DNA of 64,000 nt, taken from the NCBI GenBank assembly GCA_964036275.1, contig OZ038433.1:40953336-41017335 (forward strand). The letters run 5' to 3'. The position numbers were made by a program, and so were the translations under genes. Source of the DNA: Litoditis marina. Lineage: Eukaryota; Nematoda; Chromadorea; Rhabditida; Rhabditidae. Shown piece by piece: positions 36,857 through 48,400 of the stretch; position 1 is the stretch's first letter, and the number at the start of each line of letters is the position of its first letter. Under the pieces are notes generated by a model. That model saw only the letters and a program-made list of their open reading frames with translations, was not told the origin of the DNA and made no database searches.

Positions 36857-37587
36857 AGAATATTCCTTTCCTCCCTAGAAAGTTGTAAAATGAGTTGAAA
36901 GTTGTAGAACAACACACATCCGTCTAAAAGACAGCTATTTTGCTGCCACTTGATTGTGCGACATTTCGAAATACATACGAAAACGCGGGGCGGGGCGGGG
37001 GAAGCCCGCGGGCGAACATTTTCGAAAATGGTCCTGGCACGCGCGTTCAGCGTACACGTTCATGACGTCATCGAGAAGGAGAGAGCATGAGAAATGAGAG
37101 TGAACAGAACATTTTTATATGTTAGACAGATTACGACTATGGTAAACATAGTAAAATTAGTAGATAAGAAACACATATTGAATACGTGATATAATGGTTT
37201 CTTGGGATTGGTTCTTATAGAGAATCTCTGAAAAATACGAAATATGTAGAAAGTGATTCTAACATAAACTTATTGAGAAACTTATGAATAACCAACCGGG
37301 CACGTTATTATTACTATCACATGTTTCCAATATATGAAAAGTGTGCAACACATTTTTCTGCATTAGAGCAACTGCTACAAATAAAAAATGCTCTTTTTTA
37401 GAGTCTGGTAACAGTCTGGTATTTTGCAAAGCCGGGTGCAGCTAGGAGAATTTGTTAAGAGAATGACTAGCTCTTATCAGTCAATATTACGCATTGTGAT
37501 CAACACGGGAACAGTCTTAGTCACGGAGTTAAGACAAGAAAAAAAGAAGACAGCTGAGAAGGTGGAAAATAGGTCACTTCTTTATTT

Positions 37588-37825
37588 AACCGGTTCGTTG
37601 GTAACCGAGCTGGTCTTAGTAACGATTTTTTAGGTTGATCGAATAGGTAACCGGAAAGTAATCTACAACAAAAATTCAGTTATCATTAAGACTGACGGTG
37701 CAACCAAATTTTACGTTAGATAAGTAAACGGTTTTTAATTTCAGTTTACCAACCGGTCAATTACTCAGGTAACCAGAAAAAAACTGTTACCAAAAACCGG
37801 TTGGATTATCCAGAAAACCGGTGAG
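37588..37825. promoter_or_regulatory. Cluster of AACCGG(T/A) motifs
   Basis: AACCGGTT at 37588, TAACCGGAAA near 37648, CAACCGGTCA near 37750, AAACCGGTTGG near 37794 and AAACCGGTGA near 37814. The perfect form AACCGGTT is the consensus of Grainyhead/CP2-type factors. Five hits in 240 bases is dense, but some may come from an old local duplication. Confidence 0.35.
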
Positions 37826-40800
37826 ATAAACACCTCACTAAGAAAACTACCTCGTGATAAAAAATACGAAAATACAGAAAAGAGTCTCTAATTAAACACA
37901 GCCAAGAAAAGAAAAATAGAACGAGGTGACGAAAATAGAACAGGAATGTACACGTTTGCAAATGAGGATAACATATAAATAGATAAGGGTGACAAAAAAA
38001 ACGAGAGTTTCAGTAAAAGAAAGGTGAAAAGAGAAAGAGAGAAGGGAGAGCGACTGGTAGGTGCGAGATGTTTGTGATGCAATGCGCGTTGAGTGACGAA
38101 ATCGTTCGCAGTTTCGTATATCTACGTTCTACGCCACGGTATAGCAACTAGCAGCGAGGAGTTGAAAAAAAGTAACTAGTAGGTTTTTAACGATTTCTGA
38201 GAAAGCAAACTAGAGCACTTTCCACCCGTTATATATTTGCTCTTTTATCACGGTTTGTAATCTACACACGCTTACGAGACAATTTGCTTTGGAAATTGCG
38301 AAAATCATAGAAATAACGAGAAAAGCATTGAAAAAACTAACATAAACGTGGAAAAAGAACAAAATTGAAGTGTTATTGTATTTTAACACGTCATGAAATT
38401 TGCTGAAACGTCCGGAACTACACAAGTGTTTTATAAAAGGTGAATGGAGTTTAGACGAGTTTTTAGAAATGCTTCATCGCTTCTAGAAGCTCCGCGGAGC
38501 TGCTCGCGTGAAAATCCGAAAGTCGTGCCGCACTGAAAATCTGAGTACTTTTATGTTACCGAATTTAAGTGATTGAATGAAAATCGAATTGTAAATGTTC
38601 ATGCAACGCTGATTAGCTTTTTTCTATTCGTTCGCGAAATTTCCCGGTTCCGTCAAGGATCTGTTGCCCGAAGGAACGCGGCACGATCCACAAAACTCCC
38701 AAAACTAATTTTCGTAAAGGAGCAAGTCATATTAAATTGTATTGGGATGCAGGCTCCCACCACGAAACCCCTATAGCTTCATTCCTGTCAAACCCCCGTC
38801 TCGAAGTGGTAAAATGGTCTGTAACAGAAAAAAGAAGGAGCGAAAAAGAGTGCGGTGTTCAGGTTGCATGGAGTTTTCAGAGAGCAAGCTCCCTTTCCCT
38901 ATGAAAGAATTCGACGAAGTAATTAATTTAATAACTGGAGAAAGGCCTAATATTGTTCACAGCATTATTACTTACTGAGACAATGTTTTCTTCTAATTCT
39001 AACTTCAACTTTGTCGCAAATTATTGTGACAATTAGAACCGACTGCAAATCAACCATTTCGATCACAGTTCCGTAATTTTAAAGGAGTAGTTTTATAATC
39101 ATACTGTAGGAGTCTCAGTGGGAATGAAAATGACCATACCCGGTGTCATTTCAGCGTGAACGAACGGTGTCAGCAGTTCAACTTTTGAGCTTTATCAGGC
39201 ATCTTTTTGATGTGAACGCCCGCCCAAAAACTATTTTGGGTATAGAGTTGTTGAACTTTCTTGGAGCCTCTCATTTTAGTCCGATTTTATCTCAGGACTT
39301 TCGGTTTATGCTGAAAACGCAGCGTTATAGAGTTATTTTAGAGATCTAAGAACTAGAGTGGAATTTTGTCCGGACGGTATAAACTGTGTTGCTCTAGTTA
39401 GTACTAAAAACGGGCTTGTGCGGACGTTGGGAAACAACTTTGGTTCAGAATGATCGAAATTTTCGAGGAACTGTGTTCCAAAACAGAGAACCGAACTAGA
39501 ATCAGTTTTCACTGCTGTATAGAAACGCAGAACAGCAGGATTGCAAATCGGTGATTGATTTGTACTGTGTCATTCATCAAATAGGAGAATTTTTCGTAGT
39601 GAATTTGACAGACAAACGTGCTCCAATGATACCGTAACGATAATCAAAAGTGCGGGAATTTTAAATTTCGCAGCTCCGTTGTCGCTTCGCAACAAAATTT
39701 ATTTGGGACAAATTGTCGATATAATTTGGTGAGTTTTATCTTTTTTTTTGTATTTTTCTGTGTGTGATTGTGTGAAATAAGATATATGTTGTATCCCGTC
39801 TCTAGCTGATATTGAATCGTGAAAAATCACTTTCGCCCCTAGTAATTTAAACAAAACCATTTGTCTGGAGAATACGTGTAGATAGGAAAAATATTTTCTG
39901 CGTTCGTTTTTTGATCGTTTACGTGTAGTAGAATGTACGAAACCTTCTCTTTTTCTCGAAGTTTGGCCAGTGTATGGTGGGTTTGAGTTTGAGCTTTTTA
40001 TTTTTCATCAATCTAGAATTCACTACACTCGCTAATATCGTTAGAAGATCAACTATCACATGAAACAGTGATAGTTCTGATTTGATTCGTTTTTCAGATT
40101 CATTTTAGGTTACACGTTGCACCGAAGAATTAGTGGTTGGAAAAGTTGAGAGTAGAGTAGAACGAGAACAGTGTCGATTATTCATAGGTTGATTAGGTTC
40201 GAAAGTTAAATGTCTCTAAATACATGGTGATAATTAATATACTTCGTGTATTGACACACACAGCTGTCTGTTATAAGTGTAGACAGGCTATTTTGAAATC
40301 CATTAATGTTGGTCTCTTTTGGAGCAAACATCCGCCGTTTCGCCAAGTCCCGCCCCTTTCTATATGCCGCCCGTGGCTGTCGCTCAATTGATCGTCGTCT
40401 CTACCTCACTCTCCTATACTTTTCGTCCAAACCGAGCCTTTTCACTAGTTTTTTGGTCAAATTCGCAGATGAAAAATAAGTTCGTACTTCAGGTTCCGCA
40501 AGAACACTCATAAGAGATGTGTCCAATATTTTTCATATCCTTTGCCACACCAGTAAGGCAGTGAGGTCTGACAATTCTCACTAAGGGTCTCAATTGAAAT
40601 ACGTCAAATTTCATAATTTCGGAACAAGGTCCTGAGGACTCCTCTATTTGGTCACAGTGGGCGTTTCTGGCACGTTCTGGGTCCTGGCTAATGGGGCTAT
40701 GTCAGAAACCAATGAGTTCAATTTCCAAACAGCATAGCGCTTAACGCCCTGCTTTTTCTCTTCCATCTTCCATCCCTCTTTCTCTCTCTTTTGTAACAAA

Positions 40801-41740
40801 GAGTAATCTTTATTCATTTCCCATTTGGCAGTCCCTTGTATTTCCGTGGTGTTCGACTAGAGTTGGAACGAGGGCGAGGGATCGATATTCACGTGCCCTC
40901 CGCACCGAAAGAATGTCTGTCCGCCGCTGTCTGCTGCCAGTGAAAAACGCAACCTCCCGCCAATTAACCATTCTTTTATTGTAATAGTGGACAAATCTCA
41001 TTATCAAGCATCAGTTCCGGTTGCCAATACCATTTCTACAAAACATCTAAAAACTAACACACCGAGTTGTGAATGTTCTACGATGTGGAGCCAATTTTTC
41101 GTCATAGATTCATGAAATTTAATGATTTTGCAATGAAAATTGGCCAATTCTCATACTCATAGTTTTGCGGAAAGGGGCGCTTTCATTAACTTTTCTGGCT
41201 AGTTCGATCACTTTACTGGAGTATGAATACAATGCTGCAGTAACTTCAAAGTCTTGCAATTAGTAGAAACAGTTGAAGTAAAGAGGGGCGGGGGTGCATG
41301 TCTAGTCCGATTCCTATTATATATTATATATGCGCGATTCACACTTGCACCTGCCAGCCAAATACTATAATATTGATTTTATTATTGACAAACACTGCTG
41401 ACTAATATTCACATTCGTAAACATATTACCTAATTGGTGGCTGTTGGATTGGTTTATTCTTACCAGACATGATTTTCGTGAATAGTTTAATAGTGAACAT
41501 AACTTTTCTGGTCTTTTGGGGAATTGAATGGTTCGGCCCCGTTTTCTTGTACAGATGTTGAACGATAACACTCGGCAAGATTTGATCTACACCCCTTGTT
41601 TGGATTTTGGCGTCGCGTCATTTCTACACCATGCAGTCCTATCTGTTTTGTTAAATTAAAAGCCTTCGAAAATTTCCTTTATAATTGGCCAGGTAGGTTT
41701 TGCAGTTTGCAGTTATTCCGGAAAGTAAATAGTAAAATAA

Positions 41741-41752
41741 GGGGGGGGGGGG
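41741..41752 (+). repeat. (G)12 homopolymer tract
   Basis: Twelve consecutive G on the plus strand in the intergenic region. Confidence 0.9.
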
Positions 41753-42470
41753 TTCTGAAAAAAGTTAGTTATTCATCATTAATTCGAAATTACTGGACTA
41801 GGACTAGACATAGCCGGACCGGAGACCTATTTTCTCATCGATCTCAATGGTCAATAAGAGTCAATGCACTGACATTTTGGTCCAAATTCTGAAATCTATT
41901 TTCGGACAATACATTAAAAGTTGAGTGTGATTGTGTACTAATAATTTCTCTTGACTTGATGACAAGCTGAACGATGTGGTCATTGAGAACATCGTTCTGA
42001 TAGTCTCATACTAATCCAAGTTCAATTCATTAAACTCTGAACTCATGACTCATTCACTTTCCTATTCACATGTTCACATTGGATTCCGTGTTCACTGAAA
42101 GGTGTTCTGCATCCTAACTGCCATTCCAGAACAAGGCTCTTCTCTCCATTGCGTTAGTGCTCGCTCCATTTGCCTTGTTAGTCCGCGGCGCGTGGATATG
42201 GCTGGGATTGTTCGCGAACCTTCTTCTTCTTCCCACGTGATCCCAAGCCACGCCCCAATGCCCTCCAGACCACGCCCCCTCATTCCTCGTCAAGAGTCCA
42301 AGGCGGAGAGAACAACAACCTCATTTAACTCCCGTCATACTTGGTATAACCATACATAATCAGATCCTATTGTTCATAGTACAGTTGTTCCAGGTGTATT
42401 ATTGTGTATGTGTTGAAGAGGTTTTTGTCTGTGTACCTGTCCTGCCCCGCCCCTCGCCTAAACTCGTGTG

Positions 42471-42476
42471 TTTCAG
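42471..42476 (+). promoter_or_regulatory. Probable spliced-leader acceptor of proline dehydrogenase
   Basis: TTTCAG ends 18 bases before the ATG at 42495, after a pyrimidine-rich GC-rich stretch (CCCCGCCCCTCGCC). Spacing and sequence fit a nematode trans-splice site. A cis-spliced noncoding exon is the alternative. Confidence 0.5.
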
Positions 42477-42494
42477 TGTCGAATCGACCGTAGA

Positions 42495-45400
42495 ATGGGC
42501 ACACGTCTATTGGCTCTTCAACAGAGAAACTACCTGAACCTTCTAATCAGAAGCACCTCTACGTCCTCTTCCGGTTAGTTTAAACTTTACTTAAAGTTAT
42601 TGTTAGCCGGTTTTCTTCAGTGAAGGTTAAATCTGCAGCGTAGATTAGTGATATGGCATTTTTATGATGACTGTCTGTAAACTTAGGTTGCCATGATACG
42701 ACTGCTACTCCGCACCAGATACAAACAATAGCATCCTCATTCTCAATGTGCTAACTTGTAATTTGATAATAGTATCGTGTATGGTTTCGGTTTTTTATAC
42801 GTTTATGACGTTTATGTTAACATAACTGAAAATTTAAATAATTTTGTATTTTGAGACCGAAAAGTTCTTGTTTGTGGGACGATGTACCTCGAACTTTGAA
42901 TGGTGTTATTGTGTGCTCTACTTTGACTGAATTCACTTTTTAGTGAGGTTATTTCGAACTTTGAATTTGGTTAATTTTGAAGGTGGGAAAATGCAGATGG
43001 GATTAAAATGTTCATGTTTTGACTTTTGAGTTGACTCTTGACTGGTTTTCATTGCAGTTTCCTCGTCTCCCGTGATCGCAGCTCCCCCGAAGAAATATGT
43101 AGCCGCCAACCCGGAGCTAGCTCGTGAGATTGAGGATGCCTACAACAAGCTCGACCTCACTTTCGAGAACACGAAGGAGGCCTTCAAGGTGAGCTGATCC
43201 TAGAACCTGGAAAACTAGTTTGGTTACCGGGTTCGATTATGATTGACAAATGACATTAAAGTGGGACGATAATGTGGATCAATCCAGAAGCAACAGCAAT
43301 TCAAAAATTTATTGCAGTTTAGAGGACTAAAGCGTTGGGATTGGTCCACATAATCGTCCATCTTCAATATAAACGTGCGATGGGAATATTGGAAATTTGA
43401 TTATCAGATGAGATTTGATGGTTTGATGATTTTCTAATTTATTGTTGTTAGCGATCGGCTCCTTATTCTAATCTTCAATGCGGTATGTGGTGATATTCTG
43501 GAAACATGTGTTGTCTCGCCCATTTGAGTGTTTAGTCGCGCGGGTATTTCACTATCGCAGTGTCGATCTATGGCTCCTTTCGCGAAAAAGGTCACCGTCT
43601 GTTGTTGTTACTGTACATTACACGTGAGTCACGTGGAGGTGGTCATTAATTGTCAAACACCGATGTGTTTTTGAGTTGTCACGACGTAGAACGGTGGAAC
43701 ATGAACTCAACCAAATATTTTGGTCTCATTTCACATGGGAGATTTTCCTACATCCTACATCTCTAACAACAATGAAAAGTTGGGCTTGCCGTAAGTTGGT
43801 ATATACCCCGTCACGTAGAGAACTTTTAGGTTTCGTGGCTATCGGGGGGCGCTTGATTTCGTTTTTCGTTAATGGTAACACAATACGATGAAAACGGTAG
43901 ATAAAACTAGGTATTTACTGGTTCTTTCTTGCATATAATTATTTGAAACCGGTCCTGAAGTTTTATCGTTGTCCTGGAATGTAATAGAGGTAGTTTAAGC
44001 GGGCTGACTGGCGGGGAGGGGGGGGGAGGATAGGTGATGATGTCATGGGATGGGCGAGCAGATGCTATCTCAATTGCACTGCGGTAGTTCTTGTGCATAT
44101 GACACGTCACGCGAGAGCACGGCTGCCTCTTGGCCTCTTGCGCTTTCCGCGAAGAAAGAAAAGTACAGCAGACTACGACTTTCAGCTGGTGGCTGGTGTT
44201 AAGATTTCCCAAAAAAATTGGAAAAGGGAAAAATGGACTATGAATCGGGAATCCCTCCAATAGCTAGTGAATATTTTGCTGCCTGCTACCTGTAACTGGG
44301 GTGTTAGTGATGTGTATATAGGGTGGTAAATCCGTAGGTGGACTCAACATGTTGAATGTTATAGATTTTAGTCATATGAAGACTTCAAAAAACCTTTCCG
44401 TATTCCGTAGTCTAGTTTCTAGTTATTATATATATATATATTGTTCGACATACGCCAATGAGCAAACCAGGTATAAACTGGTGATGAGAGTGAATCTGAT
44501 TCACGCATATGAGAATACTTTCCAATTCCGAGGATATGTAAGGGTGTACCATACTCATTTGGAGATTTCGGTTTGCTCGTTCACATGATCACTGGCTTGT
44601 ATTTGTATGAAAGGTTTTGGAATCGATGTTGATCAAAAATTATGTTTTTATTTGTAGTAATCCCTTGATTCTGCGCTTTGGTTATACATTTGCATAAGCT
44701 CATGTGCTTGTGCAGCTCAAGTATTGAAGAAAAACAAAACAGAGTGTGTTAGCGGTAGAAAAAGTAGTTGGTTTGTTTGCAGAGCAAGACGAACAGCGAC
44801 ATTTTCCGTGCAATTGTTGTACTTCGACTATGCGGAATCAGCTTCCTCGTCAATCATAATCAGGCCCTATTGGGAATCATGAGAAAGGTGAGGTTTTATT
44901 GAGAAAAATGAAAAACAACAATTGTGTTCAATGTCGGACTCCATCAAGTCCTTAAAGCTATAGTGGCACATTTTTCAAGTGTTTCAGTGTCTTTTGCTTG
45001 TTCGGCCTCTGGTCCGGCATCTGTTTAGCGGTTTTTCTCCCTGACAGGCGCGGTTTTATTTTTGTTTTCTCAAATCGTCAAGTTTAATGCTATTGATTTT
45101 TCAGGCGTTCGGTGCAACGCTGTTCAAGAAGGTGTTGAAGAACACATTCTACGGACACTTTGTCGCCGGAGAAACTAGATCTGAGGTAAATATTCATCTA
45201 TATCTATATCTGCAAAATGGGTGAAGTCTTTTAGTGTTAACAAATTTCTTCAAACTTTTGTACGTTTGTTGGGCCTTTTATCAATTCAATGTCGAATATC
45301 AGTTTTAATATCGTCGTTATAGTGAACATTTTAATCGTGGATTATCGTTTTCAATGCAGTTACACCCCGCTTTCTATTCCTTCTTTGTTCCAGATCCAAC

Positions 45401-48400
45401 CAGTAGTTGACCGTCTCCAGAGATTCGGCGTCAAATCCATTCTCGATTATTCCGTGGAAAGTGATCTCAGCAGTGAAGAGGCCACTCAAAAGACGGAGGA
45501 CGCAGAGCTCGAAGCCAAGATTCAGCAGGAGGTTTGTGCTCTTCCTAGGATTCAATACAAATGAGCTGAAATAGTAATTTAATTTTTCCTAGAATCTTCA
45601 ACATTACCCCAAAAAGTGACTAGGCCTCGATCGAATCAGACAAACTTTATTCAATATTAATATAAATATAAGGGATTATTTTACGGTGGCAACTCTTGAT
45701 TGTTGTAACTCGAATATATTTGTGGACAGAAATCCGGACAGTGCTCGAGTGGACACTCGAAGCTTGACTACCAGGGGAACATGTGCGGAACGGGGGCTGA
45801 TTTCAGGAGGAATGAGGGGGGGGGGGGGGGGGGGGGGGACGAGAGCCCGCGAACTTTGGGTGCACATGCACCCAGGGCAGACGACTGCTATCATATTTGA
45901 TTCTTGGTCTAGATAGGCTGTCGTTCCGCGCAATGCTCTTCTCTGTTAGTGACAGCCGACTCGGATTGGGTTTCATAGGAGCTCATCCGGAGAGTGTAGG
46001 AGTTGCTGAAGGCCGATTTGTCTCTGTGATATACTTAGCCCGTTTCAGAAATCGGGACGTTTTTGATGCAAAGTCGTGAACTTGGCTTAATTTGGATAGA
46101 AGTTTTCGGAGAATATGCGTGCTTGCTTGCTGGTGTGGGATTTTACCGAGCTTATTCTGGCTTGTGTCACATGTGGAACTGGGTTATCAGTGAAATTCTT
46201 TTTTTAGTGTCTGTTACTTCGATGATTTCTCTGGTTCCAGGCTCTGGTGAACTCTGGTGTGGTAGACTCTGAAGTGTTCTCGGAGACCCATGAGAGATAT
46301 TCATCTCATCTCGAATTCGCCGACAGAAGAGAGGATGTTACTACTGCCAGGTAGGTCAAGCGTTATGCACCATAGTACGAAGATATAGAAGTATCTTTCT
46401 AATGTTTTTTCAAATTTGGGCTGAGGAGGACTAATTTTAACGCAGTTCGCAGTCGCCGATCGTGCTTAATGATTGTAGTCTGAGCAGGACTATTTAAAGT
46501 TATCATTATTGATGCGGGTGAGTGTTTCTAGTGAAGTAGTGTAATCACCTCGCTATTTTAAGAAAAACGCCACCTTATGAAAAAAACCCATAGCTGATTT
46601 CTGTTCAGGCCTACTATTGAGTTGGGTCCAATATTTCAGTTCCGTAGTCCGCGGTCTTTGTTTATGCGTTTTTCTACCCTTTCTCTAGTGTTCTCTCCTG
46701 AATGAATGACGTAATTGTTCACTGCATGCATATTCATCGAAGTTGGCTGTCGTCAATGTAATTGCTCCAACCCTGCGAGAGGGTGATTATTAGAGCCCTC
46801 TGAAAGCTTTCTCGCTTTTTCGCAAGATTCGTTGAGTGACCGCAATTTCATCGAATATTTATGATGGGGAGCAAAGAAAAAAAGTTCCATATCTCTCCAT
46901 AACCGAATTTTCAAAGAACATTCAAATTACCGTTGTTAGCGGTATAATCTGATTCAAGGTCGTTTTACCTCGACAAATGGGGACTAGGGTTGTTAATAGA
47001 GTTGGAAATTTCGAGTTTCGAGTTATTCGCGTTTTGGAAATCTCGAGTTATTTCGAAATCCGAGTTTGGCTTTAATGACCCTACTGGGGACCGACCCTAA
47101 CTAGTTTAAAAATCGATTATGATGGGAGGTGAGATGTGTTGAGAGTTATTTATGCAAACAATTGCAGAACGTATTTCTATGACGGCGAGAAGACGTGTGA
47201 CAAGAACATGGAGATCTTCCTCGATTCGGTTGACGCCGTGGCAGAAACCACGGGCGGACAGGGCTTCTGCGCCATCAAGATAACCGCCCTCGGAAGACCC
47301 GCACTGCTGCTCAAACTGTCCGGTTGGTATTAGTACCCTCTACCGTATGTTGGCAACTGTCGCTAAACTGCCCGAACAGTTTGATAATCGGGCTCCTTTT
47401 GTGTTCGTTGATACGTGGAAAATGTGGCCCTTTTTTCGATGTAAGGTTATGACATCGTTACATATTTTGGCAGTAATATATCCAACATGTCAGGTTAATT
47501 TTTCGGTTGGGTATCCGTGACTTGAATACTTTTAATAGGTCTAGTTAGTTTTCAATTTATGTTCTGAATTTGTTATCATCTTTTTTTAGAGTCGATTGCT
47601 CAAGCGCACAACTTCTTCAAGGCTCTGACTGGAATGGATCAGATTCAGATGTGTCGGCTCAGTGAGGAGGACTTCGTCAAGAAACTGAAGGTTTGTGAAG
47701 CAGATCACAAAAATACATGTCAAAAAACATTGGCTGTGTCTATAATATGGCTTCTTTCAATACCAAACCAAATACTATTGTGTATATATCTGGTAAATGT
47801 AGAATTTATTTCACGCTACATTTATTGTACTAATAAAACTCAATAATGTGTGTACGTTTAGCTTAGTTGATCTCATTTTTGGAAAAATTATTAGTGTTAT
47901 TTCCTCTACTTCCTACCAGAAATTCACAAGCAAACTATAGATACGATAATGATACTAATGATAATGTTTTCTTCACAGGAATTCGGTGTGAAAACTGATT
48001 CTGCATCTGTGCGAAACTGGTTCCGAACGGTAGATTTCGACGCAGATGGCTTCGTGGATTTCCACGGCTGGAACAAACTGTTGGATGACAACAGTCGCCT
48101 CGGGGAAATGTTCCAGGTGGGGAACAGTACATGTACACAACTCTTAGTCTGATAATTATCTTTTAGTTTGTGAAGCAACGCCTCAGGCCGCTTTCATACT
48201 TTTTACGTTGGCTTTTAACGCCGACGTTAATGTAAAGAAAAGATACGTATCGACTTTAGTGGCGTTAACGCCGGCGTGAATCAATACATATATTTTCTTC
48301 ACTATTAACGCCGGCGTTACACGCCGACCTAAAAAGTATGAATGCGGCTTTAATGTGGACAAATTTGTCAGAATTGTAACGTGATATAATGTACGAAACG

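Larger units (their letters stand above)
36709..42494. other. Long region between ZCCHC24-like (-) and proline dehydrogenase (+) genes
   Basis: About 5.8 kb. It should contain the missing 5' exon and promoter of the minus-strand gene and the promoter of the divergent proline dehydrogenase gene. Seen: MITE family B copy 2, a GGGGCGGGGCGGGG box and CRE (TGACGTCA) at about 36988-37070, an AACCGGTT motif cluster at 37588-37825, GC-rich CCGCCCC-type segments near 40350 and 42250-42460, and a (G)12 tract at 41741. No exon could be supported. Confidence 0.5.

Noticed and set aside
36930..37066. Possible first exon (ATG AAC GTG...) for the ZCCHC24-like gene
   Set aside because: Its only good donor (GTATGT) is phase 1, while the next placed exon needs phase 0. 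Joining them brings stops.
40225..40330. Minus-strand ATG frame starting MFAPKETN as an alternative first exon of the ZCCHC24-like gene
   Set aside because: The only phase-0 donor is a weak GTGTGT inside a CA/TG-rich stretch. The distance is over 3.5 kb and there is no sequence similarity to support it.
45676..45933. Frames with poly-Pro or poly-Gly over proline dehydrogenase intron 5
   Set aside because: They are produced by reading through the (G)23 tract and are not conserved enzyme sequence.
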